DNA of 64,000 nt from Pseudobutyrivibrio sp. OR37 (GCF_900113655.1 NZ_FOQF01000012.1:1-64000); one strand, 5' to 3'. Counted from the first letter of the stretch, positions 19,112-29,549 are shown. Made by a program: numbers and translations. Notes: generated from the sequence alone by a model not told the origin.

Positions 19112-19462
19112 TTATCGACCCAATAACGCCACTAATTGCCGCAATGACAACAACAAATAAAAGAACCGGAACTCCCCGTTCTTTCTTTTACTAGGCAACC
19201 AGGCTCCTGCAATAATAGCTATTAAAATGCTAACTATAGAATAATAAATAGATGATTGATTAAAAATTGCAGAAATTATATTAGTACATAAGGCAACTAT
19301 AAGTGCTGGCATGCCACCTGCGACACAAGCAACACCTATAGTTCCTATAGTATCCATATAAAGTGGGAGGTGAATAAGATTTGCTAAAAACCCAAAGCTC
19401 ACATTTACAACAATACCCCCAACAACAGTAACAAATAACAGTCTCAAATATTTGTCTCTCAT
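19112..19462 (-). pseudogene. N-terminal membrane part of the frameshifted HD-GYP gene
   Basis: 116 residues starting MRDKYLRLLFVTVVGG with three or four hydrophobic helices, including a motif LYMDTIGTIGVACVAGGMPAL that resembles membrane domains of the S-component type. After AWLPSKRKNG the frame breaks and runs 25 residues to a stop at 19112. The -1 frame instead continues as GVPVLLFVVVIAAISG and further helices straight into the HD-GYP protein. A run of four G on the coding strand (plus 19174-19177) is the probable site: five G would restore one gene of about 567 codons. This may be a mutation, phase variation or sequencing error. Confidence 0.7.
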
Positions 19463-19563
19463 GTCCCGTAATTCCCCTATACTAAGGTTTTATACATATC
19501 ACGGACAATATACCACAAAAATATGAACAAAGAGTGTTATGCCATGGCGGAACTATTGTACTG

Positions 19564-20847
19564 TTATTCTAATCCTGCCTTAGAATACTTGTGGGATTCG
19601 CTTTCGCCCCATTCAAGTCCTTCGTCTGTGTAATTTGCCTCAGCAAGAACGATTTCCCCATCCTTAATTTCCTTTATAGATTTGCTGGTTTCAAGCGAAC
19701 CTAATTCTCTGATTCCCTTTGAAACTTCGAATAAGACGATTTTTCCTTCTGCTGAAACAACGATGTAATTACCGTCCTTGGCGTGAACGTATACACCTGA
19801 TGCATATACGTATTCTGATGACTTACGTGTAACGCTGGCGTCACCTACAACAATCTGGTATGATGATTCGCCATCATCTGAAGTCTCATTTAATATACAT
19901 ACATTTTCAAGAGTGCCATCATTGTTTACATCAAACTTTTCATTGAAGCCCTGAATAGATAAATCCTCTGTGTAGAATCCGTTTTCAGGAATATAGGCTT
20001 CGTTGAATTTTTCAAATTCAGTGTATGGAACAGTAAAGCTAACAATACCTGCTGCATAAGGAGCAAGATCATACTGCTGGAACATGAAAGTAATTCCGGT
20101 GTGATCAAGGTAATTCTCTGGGAAGGAACCCTCATCGAAATACTGGTCGATTACCTCTTTGTAAGAGGTTACATCATCGTCAAATAAAGTGGCCTTTGCA
20201 ATATCTGCAGATTCATCAATAGTAGTAAGAATGAAGTTCTTTGATGCTGCTGCAATCTTCTCTTCATTACCAAAATCGCTTACAGTAAGCTGTTTTCCAG
20301 TATTCACATCAAAAGTGAAGCCCTCCAATAGGGAACTGCCATGTGCTCCACCTGTATAATATGATGTGTCAATTACAAAGCTAAGTATTGCCTCGTCTGC
20401 ACAAACCACAGAAACACTTTCATTCTGCTGATATTTAAAAACCTCATATTCAAGACCTTCCTCTTCAGCGTATTGCTCCTGGTCCTCGTTCATCTCCTTG
20501 GCTTCTTTATTCTGCTGCTCGATACCGCCATTGAAAAGAGATACTCTGCCAGAGAAGAATTCATCTAAAGCCTTTGCTAAAGCTTCGTGCTTATCATCTG
20601 TGATTTGTATACATTCTACGCTACCCTCGAAATAATCATAGCCCTCTGCTGCAACTGATGTGATTGCATATTCAGGCTTAGATGGAGCTTCCTCTTCAGT
20701 ATTTGTAGTAGCTTCTGTGCTTTCGCTATCCTTTTTTGTATCAGTGATAGCTGTAGCTTTTGTATCAGTATTATCCTTTTTACCACAACCAAAGCAGGTT
20801 GTAATTGCTAGTGTTAACGCAAGTAAAAGTGCTATTCTTTTTTTCAT
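19564..20847 (-). CDS. Lipoprotein with DUF3298/RsiV-like domain
   Basis: A 427-residue exported lipoprotein: Lys-rich start, hydrophobic LLLALTLAITT and a lipobox ending FGC (TTCFGC), then a Thr/Glu/Lys-rich spacer of about 45 residues. Residues 60-280 contain the pattern SFVIDTSYYTGGAHGSS and FTFDVNTGKQLTVSDF, characteristic of the DUF4163/DUF3298 pair found in anti-sigma factor RsiV and PdaC. The C-terminal 140 residues look like a beta-rich module. RsiV-type domains bind lysozyme or peptidoglycan, but this protein has no cytoplasmic anti-sigma part, so its function is unknown. Start supported by GGAGGTAGGTA before ATG. Confidence 0.75.
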   Translation of the reverse strand: MKKRIALLLALTLAITTCFGCGKKDNTDTKATAITDTKKDSESTEATTNTEEEAPSKPEYAITSVAAEGYDYFEGSVECIQITDDKHEALAKALDEFFSGRVSLFNGGIEQQNKEAKEMNEDQEQYAEEEGLEYEVFKYQQNESVSVVCADEAILSFVIDTSYYTGGAHGSSLLEGFTFDVNTGKQLTVSDFGNEEKIAAASKNFILTTIDESADIAKATLFDDDVTSYKEVIDQYFDEGSFPENYLDHTGITFMFQQYDLAPYAAGIVSFTVPYTEFEKFNEAYIPENGFYTEDLSIQGFNEKFDVNNDGTLENVCILNETSDDGESSYQIVVGDASVTRKSSEYVYASGVYVHAKDGNYIVVSAEGKIVLFEVSKGIRELGSLETSKSIKEIKDGEIVLAEANYTDEGLEWGESESHKYSKAGLE

Positions 20848-20970
20848 TACCTACCTCCAACGTTTAACCAATTCGTTTTCAAGTTCAGTATACATAAACT
20901 CCGTATTATTTCAAGTAGTACAGTTCAAATTTAAGAATTCTTTACATTTATTTAAGAATTACTCAAAAAG

Positions 20971-21004
20971 ATCAGGATTCCCCAACCCCTCGGGGAATCC
21001 TGAT
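20971..21004 (-). terminator. Terminator of phoH
   Basis: ATCAGGATTCCCC and CGGGGAATCCTGAT pair perfectly around a short loop, followed on the minus strand by CTTTTTG. It is 37 bp after the phoH stop. Confidence 0.85.
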
Positions 21005-21040
21005 GAAAGGAGGATTTATTATAACAAAAAAGACAATAAA

Positions 21041-22324
21041 CTATTTAACAACCAAGCGCTTAGCACCTTCTGCTGCAAGTGCACTTCTCACTGTCTCGCT
21101 TTCTTCGAAGGTTATCTGGGCGCAAAGTGTAGAGTCCTTCATTCTCTCTGCTGCAAAGGTAAGTCCATTGTTCTTCCTATCCAGCTTAGGAGAATCAATC
21201 TGATCTGGGTCACCTAAAAGTACTACCTTGGAACCCTTGCCTGCACGGGTGATGATTTCAAGAATCTGACCGATTGTACAGTTCTGGGCTTCATCCACGA
21301 TTACGAAGGAATTGACAAGGGAACGACCTCTCATGTAAGCCAGTGAGCAGATTTCAATGATACCTGTTTCAAACATGTCCTCAATCTGCATTTTTATCTG
21401 GTCCTTCTCCTCGTTCTGTCCCTTTAACAGTACCTGAAGGTTATCCATAAATGGTGCAATAAGAGGAGTCATCTTTTCCTCCAAATCACCTGGTAAAAAT
21501 CCTAAATCATTATCTGAAAGAGTATTGCTTCTTGTAATCATTATTCTGTCAAAGCCACTGTGATAATAGCCCTGCAATCCAGCTGCCAAAGAAAGGAAGG
21601 TTTTAGCGGTTCCTGCGCTACCCTTTAAAATAACAAGTGGTAATTCCTCTGGACTAGCCAAAAGTGCATAAAGTGCGAATCTTTGACCTACATTTCTTGG
21701 CTGACAATATGGAGTGTAATAATCCCTGTCCTTAAGGATGTGCCAGCCATCAGTTTTAAAGGTATAGAGAGCTGAATTGCTACCATCCCGACAAATTCCA
21801 AATTCGTTTTCAATGAATCCCTTATTAAAAGGACTTTCGATATCCTCTGGGGTGATATCTCGTCTACCGGTGTAATTCTCATTGTTGAGAATCATCTCGT
21901 TGTGATAGCCTTGAACCACGCAGCCACACATTGTAGCATTGATTCTCATAGAGATATCATTTGTTACAAGTATTGTCTCTAAATCGGATTTCTTGGAAAT
22001 TCCAAGGACACAATTAATTATTCTGTTGTCAGGCCTATCGAGCGAAAATTCTGCTGGAATCAGCTTCTCATATTCAGATTCTTTTTCAATAATAAAGGTA
22101 CCGCCATTTGGCATTGTAACCCCACTCGCATAATCACCCTCTACGGATTCAATGTTTCTTATGCTTTCACGTGCGCCGTAGCCCACCTCAGCATAGGCTG
22201 TCTTCTTTGAATCTAGCTCCTGCAGAGTAGTCGTTGTGATAATAACGTTATTATCATCAAAACCGAAAAGCGCTGTAGGGCAATGAATCAAAATGTTGGT
22301 GTCTAGTACGTAGTTTTTCTTCAT
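21041..22324 (-). CDS. phoH: PIN-PhoH family ATPase/ribonuclease
   Basis: 427 residues, the YlaK/PhoH2 type. An N-terminal PIN nuclease domain starts YVLDTNILIHCP with the first acidic residue; further acidic positions are in TTTLQELDSKK and LVTNDISMRINA. The C-terminal PhoH ATPase domain (about 215-427) has the P-loop KGSAGTAKTFLS, in which Ala replaces the usual Gly, the Walker B FVIVDEAQN and VLLGDPDQIDSP. Actinobacterial and Bacillus homologues are RNA helicase/RNases with a possible role in toxin-antitoxin-like or stress RNA turnover. The gene stands alone with its own promoter-like sequence and terminator. Confidence 0.9.
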   Translation of the reverse strand: MKKNYVLDTNILIHCPTALFGFDDNNVIITTTTLQELDSKKTAYAEVGYGARESIRNIESVEGDYASGVTMPNGGTFIIEKESEYEKLIPAEFSLDRPDNRIINCVLGISKKSDLETILVTNDISMRINATMCGCVVQGYHNEMILNNENYTGRRDITPEDIESPFNKGFIENEFGICRDGSNSALYTFKTDGWHILKDRDYYTPYCQPRNVGQRFALYALLASPEELPLVILKGSAGTAKTFLSLAAGLQGYYHSGFDRIMITRSNTLSDNDLGFLPGDLEEKMTPLIAPFMDNLQVLLKGQNEEKDQIKMQIEDMFETGIIEICSLAYMRGRSLVNSFVIVDEAQNCTIGQILEIITRAGKGSKVVLLGDPDQIDSPKLDRKNNGLTFAAERMKDSTLCAQITFEESETVRSALAAEGAKRLVVK

Positions 22325-22360
22325 AGGGTCACGCTCCTTTATTAAATTTGATAATATAAT

Positions 22361-22390
22361 TTTATACTAACTGGCCTTCAAGTTCTACAA
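22361..22390 (-). promoter_or_regulatory. Possible sigma-A promoter of phoH
   Basis: Minus strand TTGTAG, 18 bp spacer, TATAAA, located 37 bp upstream of the phoH start codon. Confidence 0.45.
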
Positions 22391-22467
22391 TATTTTGTGC
22401 ATTTCTATGTTTATTGTGTGAATTTTATACTTCATATTGTTTAATTATCACAATATTTCTTAACAGC

Positions 22468-22502
22468 AAAAGCCTCGCATCCGTTAAAGATACGAGGCTT
22501 CC
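22468..22502 (-). terminator. Terminator of the large repeat protein gene
   Basis: AAGCCTCGTATC and GATGCGAGGCTT (two mismatches near the loop) form a hairpin just after the stop codon at 22508 and are followed by TTTGCTGTT on the minus strand. Confidence 0.75.
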
Positions 22503-22507
22503 TTTAA

Positions 22508-25500
22508 TTAATTTGCGAAGCTTCTTGCTTTTATATTAAAGCTAAAGGTCTTCTCTCCGCCATATTCATTTTTTCCTCTAATAACAACAGTAGCTTTTCC
22601 AATCAGCTTGTTGTTGCTAATAGATACGATTTCATAATCAGATGGATCAAGAACGATTGTTGTATTCTTTCCACCCACCTTTTTCTTGTATGAAATCTCA
22701 ATGTCGCTTGCCTTAAGTGGCATAACAGCTTTGCTATCGTTATATGCCAGCTTCTTTAAATCCTTCACCTTCACTGAGAATTTGGAAATGTTTGTAGCGT
22801 TATCGATTACTCGATAATAGCCAGTAAGCACTGTTCCATTTTCAGCAGAGGTGTATGAGCTCTTTTCTGAACATCTTACTGTTAAATTTACCTTGATTAC
22901 TGTTCCTGGTGCCACCTTGTCAGTAGCCTGCACTACAGTACCGGCGTATTTCTTTGTGCCATCCTCAAGTACTGTGTCATAAGCGTAAGTATAGCTGTAA
23001 TCGGTCCTCTTAAAGGCCTCTACATCCTTATTCTTGCCTACTGATATAGCCTTAGCACCATCCATAAGCTTTGGAGTAGCCTTCATAAAGTAACCATTCT
23101 TACCTGATGATTTTGCATTGTAAGCAACATCACTTAAGGTGATTGTTACGCCAGCTATATCTGCCTTTTTGATATTGAAAAATGCCGATGCATTAGCACC
23201 AGTGTAGTTGCCCTTGCCCTTTACAGTAACTGTAGGCTTGCCAGATTTAAGAAGGGTATAGTCTGCAACTATCTTGGTGTTGTTCTTGTAAGCTAATGTG
23301 TAATCTACGCCTTCCTTCAAGGTATTTCCATCAAAGGTAACCTGTACCTGTGGCTTTACACCTGCCTTTGTATAAGTAGCTGGTGTCTCCAATACCTTGA
23401 TTTCCAACTTGCCATCCTTATTGTTCTTAAGGTTAAAGGCCTTTACCGTAACAGTCTTTTTGATGGTTCCTGAATAGCCATTTATACCAGTAAATACAAG
23501 ACTGAATTTACCGATGCTGCCGTTGTTATCCATGGCTACTGTATAGTCTTTATTTTCTACGAGAGGAACATTTGCCTGCTTTTCCTTATCGAATTGATAT
23601 AGAGTAACAGTCTTCCAGGTGCTTTCAAGCTTCTTATCCTTTTCTTTGAATAAATCTGCCATTGTAATGGCCTTGCCTGTATATTCCACTGTTGTAGAAA
23701 GTCCTGCGATTTTAACCTTGTTAAGGCTAGTTCCCACTATCTCAAAGGATAAGGTCTTGGTACCTGCGTAGTTCTTTACCTTGTTTGCAATATCCTCTGC
23801 TGTAAGCGCCTTCTGCAAGCCCTCTACAACAAAGCTATGCTTTCCAGCAGATTTGTAATCTGTGGCAGTTAATGGATTCAGCTTATAGTCCTGACCATAT
23901 ACAAGAATCTTATTACCATCCTTGATATATGCCATCGCTTCCTTTCCATTGCTGTTATCAAACAATGTAGCTAAATCCACTGCTTTAGTAGCATCGTAAG
24001 GAAGCTTGATAGCCTTGCCATTTGCATCAACAGCCTTAAGTCTTGAAGCCATCAAGGTTGTAGTCTTGTCAATCGGCTTTGCCTCAACATAGTTGTCACT
24101 TGTCACCTGACCTTCGAAATTGCTTCCATCCTTGGCAACAGCAACTATATAGTATTTTACTGCTGCGTCATTAACGATTTCCTTTGCAGGCAAAGCCACT
24201 TCATTTACAGCTTCAACAGCATTCTTGTAGTACTTAAGCACATAGTCTTTGTTAAGAGCAAGCTTTTTACCATTGAAGCTGTATTGAGGCTTGGTGTTTG
24301 AAATCTTTACGTTTGCTCCCATATTAACAGCTACAGTGTGCTCTGTTGTTACAGCAGCTGCTGCAAGGCTGGCCTTATTGATAGTAAATGTAAATGGAGC
24401 CTTTGCAGTATAGTTTCCCTTACCTGTGATTGTAACAGTAGGAGCCTTCTTTACATTATCCTGATTAGCAGACACTTTATTTCTTGCGTAGCTTACTGTG
24501 TAATCTCTTTTTTCAACCAGCTTTGTTGTGCCTTGGTAAACCTCCACCTTTTCGTTAAAGGTGATGTTATTACCTGTGTAGGTTTCAGCGTAGGTGGTCT
24601 GTCCGCCCTGGGTGTAGTATTTATCTCTGTCACCGATGATAAACCACATGCCCTGAGGAACCTTTGTAGATACATTGCCAAATAATGGCTGTAAATCAGC
24701 AGGAACATCTCCCCAGTCATTGGTATTTACTGTGTATGTGAAGGTAGCTACTGTACTATCCTTACACTCATCCTTAACTGCTATCGCCTTAATAGTAGTT
24801 GTTTTATTAATAACGATTGCATCTGTATAAAGAGTTGAATCCTTAGTAGGAGTGTCACCTAAAACTGTGTAATAAATATCTGCAAGATATGTATCTGTAC
24901 TAAGCTGTACTTTTGTTCCTGCCTTAACAACGCCAGGAGCTATATCTGCCTTTGGCGCTGCCACATTAAGCTCAGGATAGATTGTAACCTCACAGCTGTC
25001 ACTATATTCCGTTCCTTCAAGTGTGGCTGTAATTTTAACAACCTTCTTTTCTGTGATGTTTGTAGCTGGAGTCAGAATAATAGTATCCTCAAGCATAGAT
25101 TTTCTAGCTGTAGTTAATACTGATGTATTATCAATACTCCACTTAACAGCCTTTGCCAAATTAGCCTTTCCAGCAACAATAGGTGTTAATTCGAAGTTAA
25201 CGCCTTCCTTTGCAGAAAGCACCACTTCATTTGCGCTAAGCTTTATAGGTGAAGCTACGTTTACCTCAAGCTCAGCCTTTGCATTACCTACCTTTGCTGT
25301 TATCTTGGCTGTGCCCTCCTGGTTTTGAGCTGTAATCTTGTTTCCAGCCACCTTTACAATATTGTTGTTGCTGCTAGTAAAGGTTACAGCTGATGCTTTT
25401 TCAGCTGGGAAAACCTCTACAGTATCAAGAGTATATTCTTCACCCTTTACCAGATTAAGCTTGCTAACCTTAAATACTATATTTTCTGCAGCCTTAACAA

Positions 25501-28500
25501 CCTTGATAGAAATCTTGTTAGATACCTTGCCATCCACTGTTGCATGAATAGTGGCATCTCCTGGTGTTAAAGCTGTAAGCTTGCCAGTGTTGTCGATGCT
25601 GATTGAATTTTGGCCATCCTCGCCTGCATTTTTGTCTATAACAAAGCGCACGCCCTCATCTGCATCACTCTTTTCAGCTCTGACATTTATATTAATGGAC
25701 TGCCCAACTGCCAATGTATAGCTATCAGCACCTTCGATAATAATATCTGAATCTACATAATCTCTCCATTTAGCGTAGAGAGTGCCAGTTCCATCGGTAG
25801 GATAATAATATTCCTCACCTGCTGCTGTACAGACTGTTGTAGCTTTTGTTGTAAGATTTGAATCTGTATACCAGCCTGTAAATACACTCTTATCTGTTCT
25901 TGATAATCTGCTTTCATAATATGCAAGATTGATACCACTGCCAGCTACTATTTCTGTAGCTGTAATTTTATAGTCTAAATCTGCCTCACCGGCGAAATAT
26001 CCTCCGTTGGCATCAAGGATTACAGAGCTTGCATAATCATACTTTGCATATAAATTCTTTACAGTTTTTGGCACAGTGAGGTAGCACTTGTCATTCTTGT
26101 AATTAACAGCGCCTTCAAAGGCCTGTGTAAGAGCCGCATCTGTGTACCAGCCGGCGAAAGCTTTTGAAATATCCTTGCTGGTTGGAATTGGACAGCTAAC
26201 TATTTCTTTAGCTTCACCTGTTCGCTCTACTGCATAGGTTACTTTATCACCAGCACCAAAGTATCCTGCATTAGCATATAAATACAATGGTGAATTATCG
26301 TTATATTTACTCCACTTTGCATAAATAGAAGTATTAGCTGATATTACCATATCTGGATTTGCAGGCTGTTTTAATGCAGCATCTGCGTACCAGCTTGTTA
26401 CGTGAGAAGCTGTAAATCCATAAGTGTTATGGCCAAACTTGTACTGTGTGTTGATATCAGATAATAATGTCCCCTTAGCTACAACAACCTTGTATGTAGT
26501 ACCATTGTCTGTAAGCTCTGGGGTATATATTCCTGTATGAAAGTTCTCGGTAAATTCAGTTGTTCCACTTACAAAGGTTACTTCCACGGCATCATTCCAT
26601 ACGGCATATAAATCCATATCACCTGTAGGAACAAAACCTGTTTCTGGCATATATGTTGTATTTACTGTGGAACCAGCCACTTCTCTGATTGCATGGTAAT
26701 TCTGGTTAAAGATGTACTGCTTTCCTGTACCATTTTTGTTGGTGCTATAAATCAGTGTATTACCAGCATCATCTAGGTAAAACATTGGTATCTTACCATA
26801 GTCTCTTTTATCCATGGTAGGGACGTTGAAGACACCACTTGCTTTATAATTGCTGTAAGTGAAAGCCTTTCCCTTTGGCACCTTAACAGCGATAGTTTCA
26901 GAAACACCGTCAAGCCTTGCCCCACTCTTGTTTGAATGGAAGGTGATTGTGTAGCAATCTGAGTAATGAGCATAGTAAGTAACAGCTGTTGTAGCTTTTG
27001 TATTACTTATTGATGATACAGGTGTGCTTATGCAGGACTCATCTTCATACCAACTATCGAAGGCTTTGTTATCATCTGTTTCAGGGATTGGTGCTTTATT
27101 ACCGATTTTGCTGCCCTTAGGCAATTTAATCTGAACTGTATTTTTTCCATCTGCAAAATGACCTTCCTTAGCCTCAAAGGTTACTGTTACTGCATCTTCG
27201 TATTTAGCATAGAATGTAACATCTTTTGTAATTGGGAAATTATTTATGTCATCCTTTTCAATGGCATTAGTGCATGCACTGTCTGTATACCATCCTACGA
27301 ATAGCTTATCGTCTGTAGATGTAGGATTTTCAGGTATACTAAATCCCTCTCGCTTTAGTGTGCTTCCTGTTGAAACAGTATATTCAGTCTTAATATTTCC
27401 AGCAGAATCTGCTCCTTCGCCATAATTAAAGGTTACCTTGTGGCCTTGAATCCATTTTGCGTAGAAATCATAATCCTTAGTGTATTTCTTATCTGCAATG
27501 TAGCCATCACGAGTGATAACCGGCTCAGTGCACTCTTCGTCCATATACCAGCCACCAAAGGTGTAGCCCGTTTTACTTACTTTTACATCAGTGATAGTAT
27601 CTCCACTTGATAAGCCCCAGCCATGTTCATCACCATAGGATACCTGTTTGGTAAGAGTTTTTTCATCGTCACTTAATATATAGCCACCATATCGTTTGGT
27701 GTCAGCACTAAACACTCCATCGTTTCCGTGAAATTTTACAATCCTAAATTTATTAGTGCTACTCCAAACTGGATATACATCAACATTCTCCTTAAAATTT
27801 CCCTCTGCGCCAAACACATCGAAATCTGGTTTAGTTGCGTTATTTGTAAGAGCCCAACCTTCAATACCCTTATATAAATCCTGGCAAAAGATTCCATACT
27901 CAAATACATTATAAAGATGGTCGCTATTATCCTTATAGACATCAAATGTTATTGTATCGCGCTTTTCACCAGTATCCTTGTCAATGAAAAAACCACCTTT
28001 AGACGCATTACCAGCATGATATGTAATAACATAGTTTCCATTTCCAGCTGTTGCATCTGTCCACTCTAAATAAACATCCATGTCCTTGCCAGGAGTCATA
28101 TGAATACCATAGTTTGCTGGCTGTCTTTTTTTAATGTTATTATTATCATAAAAATAATAACTGGCAACTACCCTACTGGCATTCTTATTCTTTGCACTAC
28201 CAACTGCTCCACTTATTCCGAGTGGATAAGGTGCTTCTGATGCAATACGAGCATCTGCAAATGATATTTTATATGTATCTACTTCTTCACCATCTTTAAG
28301 GAAATAAGCGTTTTCAGTAGTGTCATTTTCTGGTCTTGCATGAACTGTAATAACAGTTTTGTCCCTATAATATTTTTTATATAAAGTCATAGGTTCAGTT
28401 ACTCTAAGACCGTCAATATCTATTTCCTCTGACATATCTTCTTTTGTGTAAAATATAGTATAACCATCACTAGAATAAGTACCATTCTCATATTTGGAGT

Positions 28501-29398
28501 TCGCATCTGAATAATGAGGATAGCGCTCTTCATAACAATCTACATTACCTACATAATAATACTCCGTCAGTAATTCCCCTTTAGGAACTCTTAATATATA
28601 TTCTTCAACTGGATTATCAAAATCATTCGCAGGTCTATAAAAACCTAAACCTACTGCGGATTCTCCAGTTGGTTCTGACCCAACATTCATACCAAATATT
28701 AGTTTTACTTCATATGTTTCATCAACAGAAAGCCAACGGGCATACAAAGTCTTCTTGTCATACAATCTAACCATTGCATTATCAGAAGAACCTTCATCCT
28801 CATCTATAAGTTCACATTGTAAACAATCATTACTATCTGCCACAGAAGCTCTAAGACTATCGGTACAATTTGAATCAAAGTACCAACCTGCAAAAAAATA
28901 CCCCTCTCTTGTTGGGATATATCCAATCCTAGTCTTCTTCACATTCCACAATTTAACAAAACTACCGTCATAGAACTTTCCACCATTAGCATCTAGATAG
29001 AAGCCAAAATCAGCCATGTCAAGAAGCTTGCTCTCCTGGGCCTCTTCTTCTACAAGCTCTAGATCCTCTACTTCAACTACAGTCTCGTTTTCACTGCTCT
29101 CATCAGATTCAGCAGCATCTGCTTTTTGAACTTCTACTGTCTCTTCTGCTGTATCTTCTGCAGGCGCAGCTTGCTGTTCTATAGTCTTTACATCATCACC
29201 CTGGGTATTTTCTACCCCATCCTCTGATTCAGTAGCAACTACAGCTTCATTATCTACAGTTTCATCAATGTTTTCTGTCATTTCAATTTCAGTGTTGTCA
29301 CCTATTTCAGCAGCATAAGAATTAAAGCTGCCAAACTGAAATGATGTCAAAATCATTGCTGTCGCCAAAACTGTAGCGATACATTTACGGAATATCAT
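22508..29398 (-). CDS. Very large secreted protein with InlB B-repeats, Big_2 and MBG-like domains
   Basis: About 2296 residues from MIFRKCIATVLA; the longer start at 29419 is less likely because AGGAGG lies 7 bp before this ATG. A signal peptide (ATVLATAMILTSFQF, then YAAEIG) is followed by an acidic stretch of about 95 residues. Residues 150-1215 hold at least seven Listeria-Bacteroides repeats, each with a GWYTD..C/L core and ending LYAKW or FYAKY. Residues 1220-1480 contain three Big_2-like Ig domains (ISIDNTGKLTALTPGDATI). A chitobiase-type module (DIYYTVLGDTPTKDSTLY) follows, then about 700 residues of MBG-like repeats with GKGNYTG motifs. No sortase signal or membrane tail is visible, and no catalytic domain is recognised. 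An adhesin or stalk is a plausible role. Confidence 0.85.
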   Translation of the reverse strand: MIFRKCIATVLATAMILTSFQFGSFNSYAAEIGDNTEIEMTENIDETVDNEAVVATESEDGVENTQGDDVKTIEQQAAPAEDTAEETVEVQKADAAESDESSENETVVEVEDLELVEEEAQESKLLDMADFGFYLDANGGKFYDGSFVKLWNVKKTRIGYIPTREGYFFAGWYFDSNCTDSLRASVADSNDCLQCELIDEDEGSSDNAMVRLYDKKTLYARWLSVDETYEVKLIFGMNVGSEPTGESAVGLGFYRPANDFDNPVEEYILRVPKGELLTEYYYVGNVDCYEERYPHYSDANSKYENGTYSSDGYTIFYTKEDMSEEIDIDGLRVTEPMTLYKKYYRDKTVITVHARPENDTTENAYFLKDGEEVDTYKISFADARIASEAPYPLGISGAVGSAKNKNASRVVASYYFYDNNNIKKRQPANYGIHMTPGKDMDVYLEWTDATAGNGNYVITYHAGNASKGGFFIDKDTGEKRDTITFDVYKDNSDHLYNVFEYGIFCQDLYKGIEGWALTNNATKPDFDVFGAEGNFKENVDVYPVWSSTNKFRIVKFHGNDGVFSADTKRYGGYILSDDEKTLTKQVSYGDEHGWGLSSGDTITDVKVSKTGYTFGGWYMDEECTEPVITRDGYIADKKYTKDYDFYAKWIQGHKVTFNYGEGADSAGNIKTEYTVSTGSTLKREGFSIPENPTSTDDKLFVGWYTDSACTNAIEKDDINNFPITKDVTFYAKYEDAVTVTFEAKEGHFADGKNTVQIKLPKGSKIGNKAPIPETDDNKAFDSWYEDESCISTPVSSISNTKATTAVTYYAHYSDCYTITFHSNKSGARLDGVSETIAVKVPKGKAFTYSNYKASGVFNVPTMDKRDYGKIPMFYLDDAGNTLIYSTNKNGTGKQYIFNQNYHAIREVAGSTVNTTYMPETGFVPTGDMDLYAVWNDAVEVTFVSGTTEFTENFHTGIYTPELTDNGTTYKVVVAKGTLLSDINTQYKFGHNTYGFTASHVTSWYADAALKQPANPDMVISANTSIYAKWSKYNDNSPLYLYANAGYFGAGDKVTYAVERTGEAKEIVSCPIPTSKDISKAFAGWYTDAALTQAFEGAVNYKNDKCYLTVPKTVKNLYAKYDYASSVILDANGGYFAGEADLDYKITATEIVAGSGINLAYYESRLSRTDKSVFTGWYTDSNLTTKATTVCTAAGEEYYYPTDGTGTLYAKWRDYVDSDIIIEGADSYTLAVGQSININVRAEKSDADEGVRFVIDKNAGEDGQNSISIDNTGKLTALTPGDATIHATVDGKVSNKISIKVVKAAENIVFKVSKLNLVKGEEYTLDTVEVFPAEKASAVTFTSSNNNIVKVAGNKITAQNQEGTAKITAKVGNAKAELEVNVASPIKLSANEVVLSAKEGVNFELTPIVAGKANLAKAVKWSIDNTSVLTTARKSMLEDTIILTPATNITEKKVVKITATLEGTEYSDSCEVTIYPELNVAAPKADIAPGVVKAGTKVQLSTDTYLADIYYTVLGDTPTKDSTLYTDAIVINKTTTIKAIAVKDECKDSTVATFTYTVNTNDWGDVPADLQPLFGNVSTKVPQGMWFIIGDRDKYYTQGGQTTYAETYTGNNITFNEKVEVYQGTTKLVEKRDYTVSYARNKVSANQDNVKKAPTVTITGKGNYTAKAPFTFTINKASLAAAAVTTEHTVAVNMGANVKISNTKPQYSFNGKKLALNKDYVLKYYKNAVEAVNEVALPAKEIVNDAAVKYYIVAVAKDGSNFEGQVTSDNYVEAKPIDKTTTLMASRLKAVDANGKAIKLPYDATKAVDLATLFDNSNGKEAMAYIKDGNKILVYGQDYKLNPLTATDYKSAGKHSFVVEGLQKALTAEDIANKVKNYAGTKTLSFEIVGTSLNKVKIAGLSTTVEYTGKAITMADLFKEKDKKLESTWKTVTLYQFDKEKQANVPLVENKDYTVAMDNNGSIGKFSLVFTGINGYSGTIKKTVTVKAFNLKNNKDGKLEIKVLETPATYTKAGVKPQVQVTFDGNTLKEGVDYTLAYKNNTKIVADYTLLKSGKPTVTVKGKGNYTGANASAFFNIKKADIAGVTITLSDVAYNAKSSGKNGYFMKATPKLMDGAKAISVGKNKDVEAFKRTDYSYTYAYDTVLEDGTKKYAGTVVQATDKVAPGTVIKVNLTVRCSEKSSYTSAENGTVLTGYYRVIDNATNISKFSVKVKDLKKLAYNDSKAVMPLKASDIEISYKKKVGGKNTTIVLDPSDYEIVSISNNKLIGKATVVIRGKNEYGGEKTFSFNIKARSFAN

Positions 29399-29523
29399 TT
29401 CCCATCCTCCTGTGCACAATTGTTACATAATAGCATTATTTTACATCTTATACTGATAATATCACGCTATTAGGTAATTTTTGTGAACTCTAAGACTTGT
29501 GAGATATTTTTGGTAAAAGCCAC

Positions 29524-29548
29524 AAAAAAAAGACCCGAAGGTCTTTTT
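29524..29548 (-). terminator. Terminator of the ribokinase gene
   Basis: AAAAGACC, TTCG loop, GGTCTTTT, followed by TTTT on the minus strand directly after the stop codon at 29550. Confidence 0.85.
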
Positions 29549-29549
29549 A

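Noticed and set aside
19112-19190. Programmed -1 frameshift joining the two parts of the HD-GYP gene
   Set aside because: No X XXY YYZ slippery heptamer or downstream pseudoknot is visible in the overlap; a one-base indel in the G run is simpler.
22508-29398. CRISPR array or DNA tandem repeats in the long repeat protein gene
   Set aside because: The repeats are only at the protein level (InlB-type and MBG-like); DNA units are diverged and of unequal spacing.
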